The notes beneath the pieces were generated by a model. That model saw nothing but the letters and a program-made list of their open reading frames with translations, had not been told where the DNA came from and ran no database searches. From NCBI GenBank assembly GCA_963573315.1, contig OY752140.1, positions 744,001 through 808,000 on the forward strand: a DNA stretch of 64,000 nt, given 5' to 3'. The stretch comes from Entomortierella parvispora. Lineage: Eukaryota > Mortierellomycota > Mortierellomycetes > Mortierellales > Mortierellaceae. The position numbers and the translations under genes are program-made. Positions 60,121 through 64,000 of this stretch are shown one piece after another (the first letter of the stretch is position 1; each line of letters starts with the position of its first letter).

Positions 60121-62835
60121 CTAATCAGAATCCGAGCCCGATGAGGAGCCGGTGTCCGAGCCAGAGTCAGAGTCAGTGTCAGAGTCAGTATCAGAGTCCG
60201 AGTCCGAATCAGAGCTCTCGTCGTCTTGTTGCTGAGCCATGATCGTCTTTGGTGCGTTCTATTGTCGAAATAAAGAGGCAGAGTCATTTGTTTAGAATCC
60301 AATCCACCAAACAAAAAATGTCCTAAATGTCTTCTAGTGGTAGTGTTGCTACAAGTAAGTGCTCACCTTCAAGTGCTCGCGGAGATCCGTTGTCAAAGCA
60401 CCAAGACCAATACTCGTGAAAAAGTTGATGGCAAAGCGTGTGCTCTTTGGGTTATCTTTAGGGAACAGACCGGCAAACCACTCTGCACAGTAAGGATCCT
60501 TGACGCGCTCGTTCAACTTCTTCAAGCCAAGAGACTCTACCAAATCCTGGAACAAAATCTTGATAAAAATACGGGAACTGCTGGTCGTCTCCTCCTCGTT
60601 CAGATGAATAGCGCCGAGAACACTCCAGCTAAGACCATCCGTTGACATGAGATGACCAAAGTACTTTGCGACGTTGCGCAAAGGATTCGTCTCCAGTCGG
60701 TGAATGGTTTCGTAATTGGTGACAAAGCACTCCTGGAAAGCCTCTGACCAACCGCGGTTGATCTTTGAGAATCGCTCGCCCACCAATCCGTAAAACTTTT
60801 CGTACGTTCTTTCCTGCGAGCAACATTCAATGACCATGTTGCACAATTCAATCTAGACCAATAAAGCCAGAGTCAATATCGTGCATCCAAAAAGAATCAA
60901 AACAAAACTAGGAATATACTCTGTGATAGTTACCTCTTGTCCTTCTTCCAGATGGATAAGCAGCAGCTTGTGACAACATTCCTCGAAATTCAGGGAACTC
61001 TTGATAGTCAGGTAAATAGTCTTGCGCAGGTTCACAAGGTTGGTGTTGGTTCTATCCTGAATCTCCATTTTCCTCTGCAATGCCTCCCGGCTCTCAGTCT
61101 CATCTTCTTCGTCTTCATCCGAATTGTCCGATCCCGACTCTTCTGAATCCGAGTCTTCACCAAGGATTTCTGCCTTGATGGCCTTATATTTTTCTTCGTT
61201 CTCCAGGTAGTCGGGGTCATATTTGAAGACACCTACAATAGACAGGGCGGAATCATAAATAGGGTCAGTCATCTGTTCCATAAAACAAAATCCAAAAAAA
61301 AAACAAAATATCTGAATCAATCGCCTACCCAATCCTTCCTGAACATCGAGATCCTCTTCATCCAACTCGAGGGTATGTGTGATCTGTTCTTCATTCTCGA
61401 CAAGGTCCAACTCGGGAGCAATTGGTGGGTTGTCCTTGTACTTGTCCTTTCTGATCTGGAAGAGAACCTCAATCATATACTGTGTGCGCTTCTCAATCTT
61501 GCCCTCGTGCAAGATGTTACGGAGTCGTTCAAAGACACCCTCGTTTGCCAAGGAAGCCTCCTGAGAAAGGAATGATCCAACTTCCTTCATGAATCCGACT
61601 GCAATTTCGATCGAGTCCTCTGTGGGCTGTCCAAGAAGCAAGAACAGAATCTTGAGGGCAAGGATCTCGTGCGTGACCCATTGGTTGGTGAGATGAGCGA
61701 TAAAGGTTGTTGTAGCGAGACAGATCGTCTTGTCGTTTCGCTTGTAGGCTTTCCTGAACTGAACAATCAGCCGAGTCATCAAAAGCTCTCCGATCTGAGG
61801 CAGTTTGGTGTTGATAACAGCCACAATCGCAGCATAGACAGGTGTGAATGGCATCGAAGCCGCCTGTGCCTTCATAATAGATTTGCAGAACAATCCTCGG
61901 CCACGGACCAAGTTCTCGCCAAACAACTCGGGCAAAATGGCCTTAATGTTGGATGCCGTAACCTAAGATATTGGATATGACAATGTTCAAGCGTCAGTAT
62001 ATACTCAGAGAGGAATCAGTGAGATAGTGACAGGTTCAAACACCCCGACTCTCTTGCATTACCTTGTTGATAAGACCGTTGATACTCTTTTTCAGCGCCT
62101 CCCATGCCATCCTCTGGTATTCCTTTGAGCTCTTGTCAGTAATCTGCTCCTGCATCATACGCAAACGAGCTGGTGGGATATAAACACCTCCAGTACGTGT
62201 CGTAGTCATCATCGCCTTCATCTCATCCTTGGGATCCTGTGCTGGTCTCGGTGCCTCTGGAGCACGCTCTTCCATCTGACGCTCGCGCTCCCTGCGACGA
62301 GCAGCATCAACATCGAAAGAGACTTGATTTCTGGGAGGAGAATCCCTCCTTCTTCCGTTCCGGCCGCTGTGTCGATCCCTGGAATGTCTACGGCTCCTGT
62401 CCGTGGATCTGTCTCTGGAATCTCTGCGTCTCCTATCTCTGGACCCAGATCTATCCCTAGAGTCCCTGCGGCTCTTTTGAACATGTCTGCCATCCGAGCG
62501 ATCACCCCTTCGTCCTGAACGATCCGGCGAGTGCTCAGGCGTGTACGCCTTTCTTTTGTTGGATCGCCTGGGTGAACGCGATCGAGATCTAGAGCGAGAA
62601 GGAGAGCGAGAGGGGGTCCTGGAGGGCGAGCGAGATCTGCTCATAGATCTTGAGCTGGATCTATTCAATTGGTCAATGAACAGGAGGAGGGTGGCGCGGT
62701 GAGTAACAGTTGGCTGATCGGCTCCTTTAAAGAGAGCAGAGTCGGTGGATTCGATGGGTCATCAAGATTGAATACACACCTGCGGTGTCTGGCGTCAGCA
62801 TCGTCGGCCTTGACAATGACACTTTGGACTTCCAT
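60121..62835 (-). CDS. CWC22: Pre-mRNA-splicing factor CWC22 (nucampholin)
   Basis: Exons 62835-62780, 62660-62063, 61962-61329, 61232-60934, 60852-60367 and 60258-60121 close in phase and give 736 residues. The first exon encodes [19 protein letters not shown] and runs into an Arg/Ser (RS) domain of about 100 residues. [14 protein letters not shown] is the CWC22 signature before the MIF4G domain (about 170-400). An acidic Ser/Asp/Glu linker ([18 protein letters not shown]) separates it from the MA3 domain (about 430-600). The tail repeats Ser-Asp ([10 protein letters not shown]). CWC22 is a spliceosome component that recruits eIF4A3 for exon-junction-complex loading. Both flanking genes are also on the minus strand. 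Confidence 0.95.
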
Positions 62836-63177
62836 GGCGAGAGGGGTTGGGGTGTGATGGCGGTTAAAGATTGAACAAGATGTTGAAAGCATTAATGTGC
62901 AGCTGTGGCAAGCCAATTTCGGCACAATTGAAGCGATAATTACGTCACAGCGAAAATTATCGCGTGTCTTGCAGTCCTGCATTCAACCCCCATTCCACCA
63001 ACAAGGGTCGCGTCGCGCCAAGTTTTTTTTTATTACTTTTACTAGCCAAAGATATTCTATCAACTGGTCATTTGCTCTCCTTCCTCTGTTCGTTGTACAC
63101 ATTATATCGCAATGCTCAAGCGCGAACGCGCGGTTTGTTCTATCAATATCATGAACGCCAAAAACAAAAGGACAAGG
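62836..63177. other. Spacer between CWC22 start and LIM-protein stop
   Basis: Upstream region of CWC22. A T run lies at about 63022-63029. No gene was seen. Confidence 0.6.
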
Positions 63178-64000
63178 TCAGTTTCTCTAATAATTGTTTA
63201 CAGATGATACCCCCCCATGTTCAGTCTTTCAATGATAATCAGAAAGATTCAATACTTACAAAGCATCCGCGACAAAAAGCTTCGCCTTCCCCTTTGGTAA
63301 GAGCACTCGAATCCAAGACCTTCTTGCAGTCCTTGCAATTCAAGCACCTCTTGTGCCATTTATCTCCCTTGGGTCCGGGTACCTGATCAAAGACCCCGAC
63401 CGGCTGTTGGCATCGAGGACAGGTGTTTGTACCTCCAAACTTTGGCAAAGGCCTTGTTCGAGTACTGAAAAGCGATGTCAGTACTGGAGGAGTCGATCGA
63501 ATAGCCAGAGGAGAGGCCATCATCTGCACAGGAGATGGCGCCCCGGTAACAGCAGACGCCTTCGCTTCTGCAGAATGGCCTCCAGTTTCCCTCAGATCGT
63601 GACCAGCAGAGTATGAGGGGGATCCAGGCGATCGCAAAGGTGAGGAGGTTCCATTCAAGGGAGAACCATAGAGGGATCCGGATCGAGAGAGTTCTCCTGA
63701 GGAAGTGGCCATCATTCCGCCGATAGGACCAGACGGATCAAGAGGAACGGCCATGGGTGGCACAGGGAAATGGTCCGTAGCCCTAGCCACAGGCACGATC
63801 TTGGGTCGACGATCTCTCTCGTCACAGCACTCTCCACATTCGACTCGACCATCGACGTCGTAAAATGGAGTCGCGCTATTGAGAACCTTGTCACACTGTT
63901 GGCAGGTAAAGCATTGAGGATGATAGTTCAATCCCGCCACGCGCACCCAACGGTTGCCTGTGACCTTGCTGCATCGTTGACATTTGGTAACCACACCCGC
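63178..64000 (-). CDS. LIM-domain protein, at least two LIM domains (5' part off the right edge)
   Basis: The exon from the right edge to 63260 encodes two LIM domains. LIM-A has CQRC, a histidine in NYHPQC, CQQC and a final CGEC; LIM-B has CPRC, WHKRC, CKDC and CRGC. About 110 Ser/Pro/Gly-rich residues separate them. The donor at 63259-63258 (GTAAGT) probably joins a 9-nt exon 63186-63178 coding Arg-Asn-stop, giving the tail CRGCFRN. LIM domains bind zinc and proteins; paxillin-like or Rho-GAP proteins such as Lrg1 are possible, but the N-terminus needed to decide is absent. The tiny last exon is tentative: reading through the donor would stop 7 codons later at 63239. Confidence 0.82.

Noticed and set aside
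62036-62668. CWC22 starting at the Met just before the RS domain
   Set aside because: That Met codon lies in intron sequence. The exon at 62835-62780 splices in phase and supplies the MEVQSVIVK start.

Overview
The window is a gene-dense stretch of a eukaryotic nuclear chromosome from a filamentous fungus. Evidence: many short introns (mostly 60-120 bp, GT..AG, with GTAAGT/GTATGT-like donors), a lanosterol synthase, a PMR1-type calcium pump, a CWC22 splicing factor, and an HDEL endoplasmic-reticulum retention signal. The animal-like hexameric glutamate dehydrogenase, the ACAD8-like isobutyryl-CoA dehydrogenase, the SCPx-type thiolase and a cAMP phosphodiesterase with a receiver-like front end fit an early-diverging fungus, most likely Mortierellomycota. 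That placement is inference and was not searched. I see no bacterial operons, transposons, CRISPR arrays, rRNA or convincing tRNA genes.

Nineteen protein genes are supported. Exon chains were rebuilt by hand, and nearly all close in phase at GT..AG boundaries. From left to right: a Fpk1/Kin82/Nrc-2 AGC kinase (-, cut by the left edge); an ACAD8-type acyl-CoA dehydrogenase (-); an Amun-like helix-hairpin-helix protein (-); a 3.2 kb head-to-head spacer; a receiver-like/PDE class I phosphodiesterase (+); a 1399-residue poly-Gln protein (+) preceded by a perfect 84-bp tandem duplication; an SCPx-type thiolase ending in ARL (-); CHK1 (+); an ISWI remodeller with a GC-AG intron (+); a 285-residue orphan (-); a 3.0 kb spacer; mitochondrial glutamate dehydrogenase (+); a three-KH RNA-binding protein (+); a type I membrane orphan (+); PMR1 Ca2+/Mn2+ ATPase (+); an 1121-residue orphan (+); glucosidase II beta subunit (+); lanosterol synthase ERG7 (-); mitochondrial m-AAA protease AFG3 (-); CWC22 (-); and a two-LIM protein (-, cut by the right edge).

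The genes do not form one pathway, as expected for a fungal chromosome. There are loose themes: mitochondrial and peroxisomal metabolism (ACAD8, glutamate dehydrogenase, AFG3, thiolase), secretory-pathway function (PMR1, GTB1, the membrane orphan), and nuclear control (CHK1, ISWI, CWC22, poly-Gln protein). Recurrent local features are pyrimidine-rich leaders upstream of start codons, coding micro-exons of 6-23 nt, AATAAA signals that overlap stop codons, and introns placed inside catalytic motifs. The strongest candidates for under-described biology are the receiver-like/PDE protein, the poly-Gln protein with its duplicated leader, and the 1121-residue orphan.
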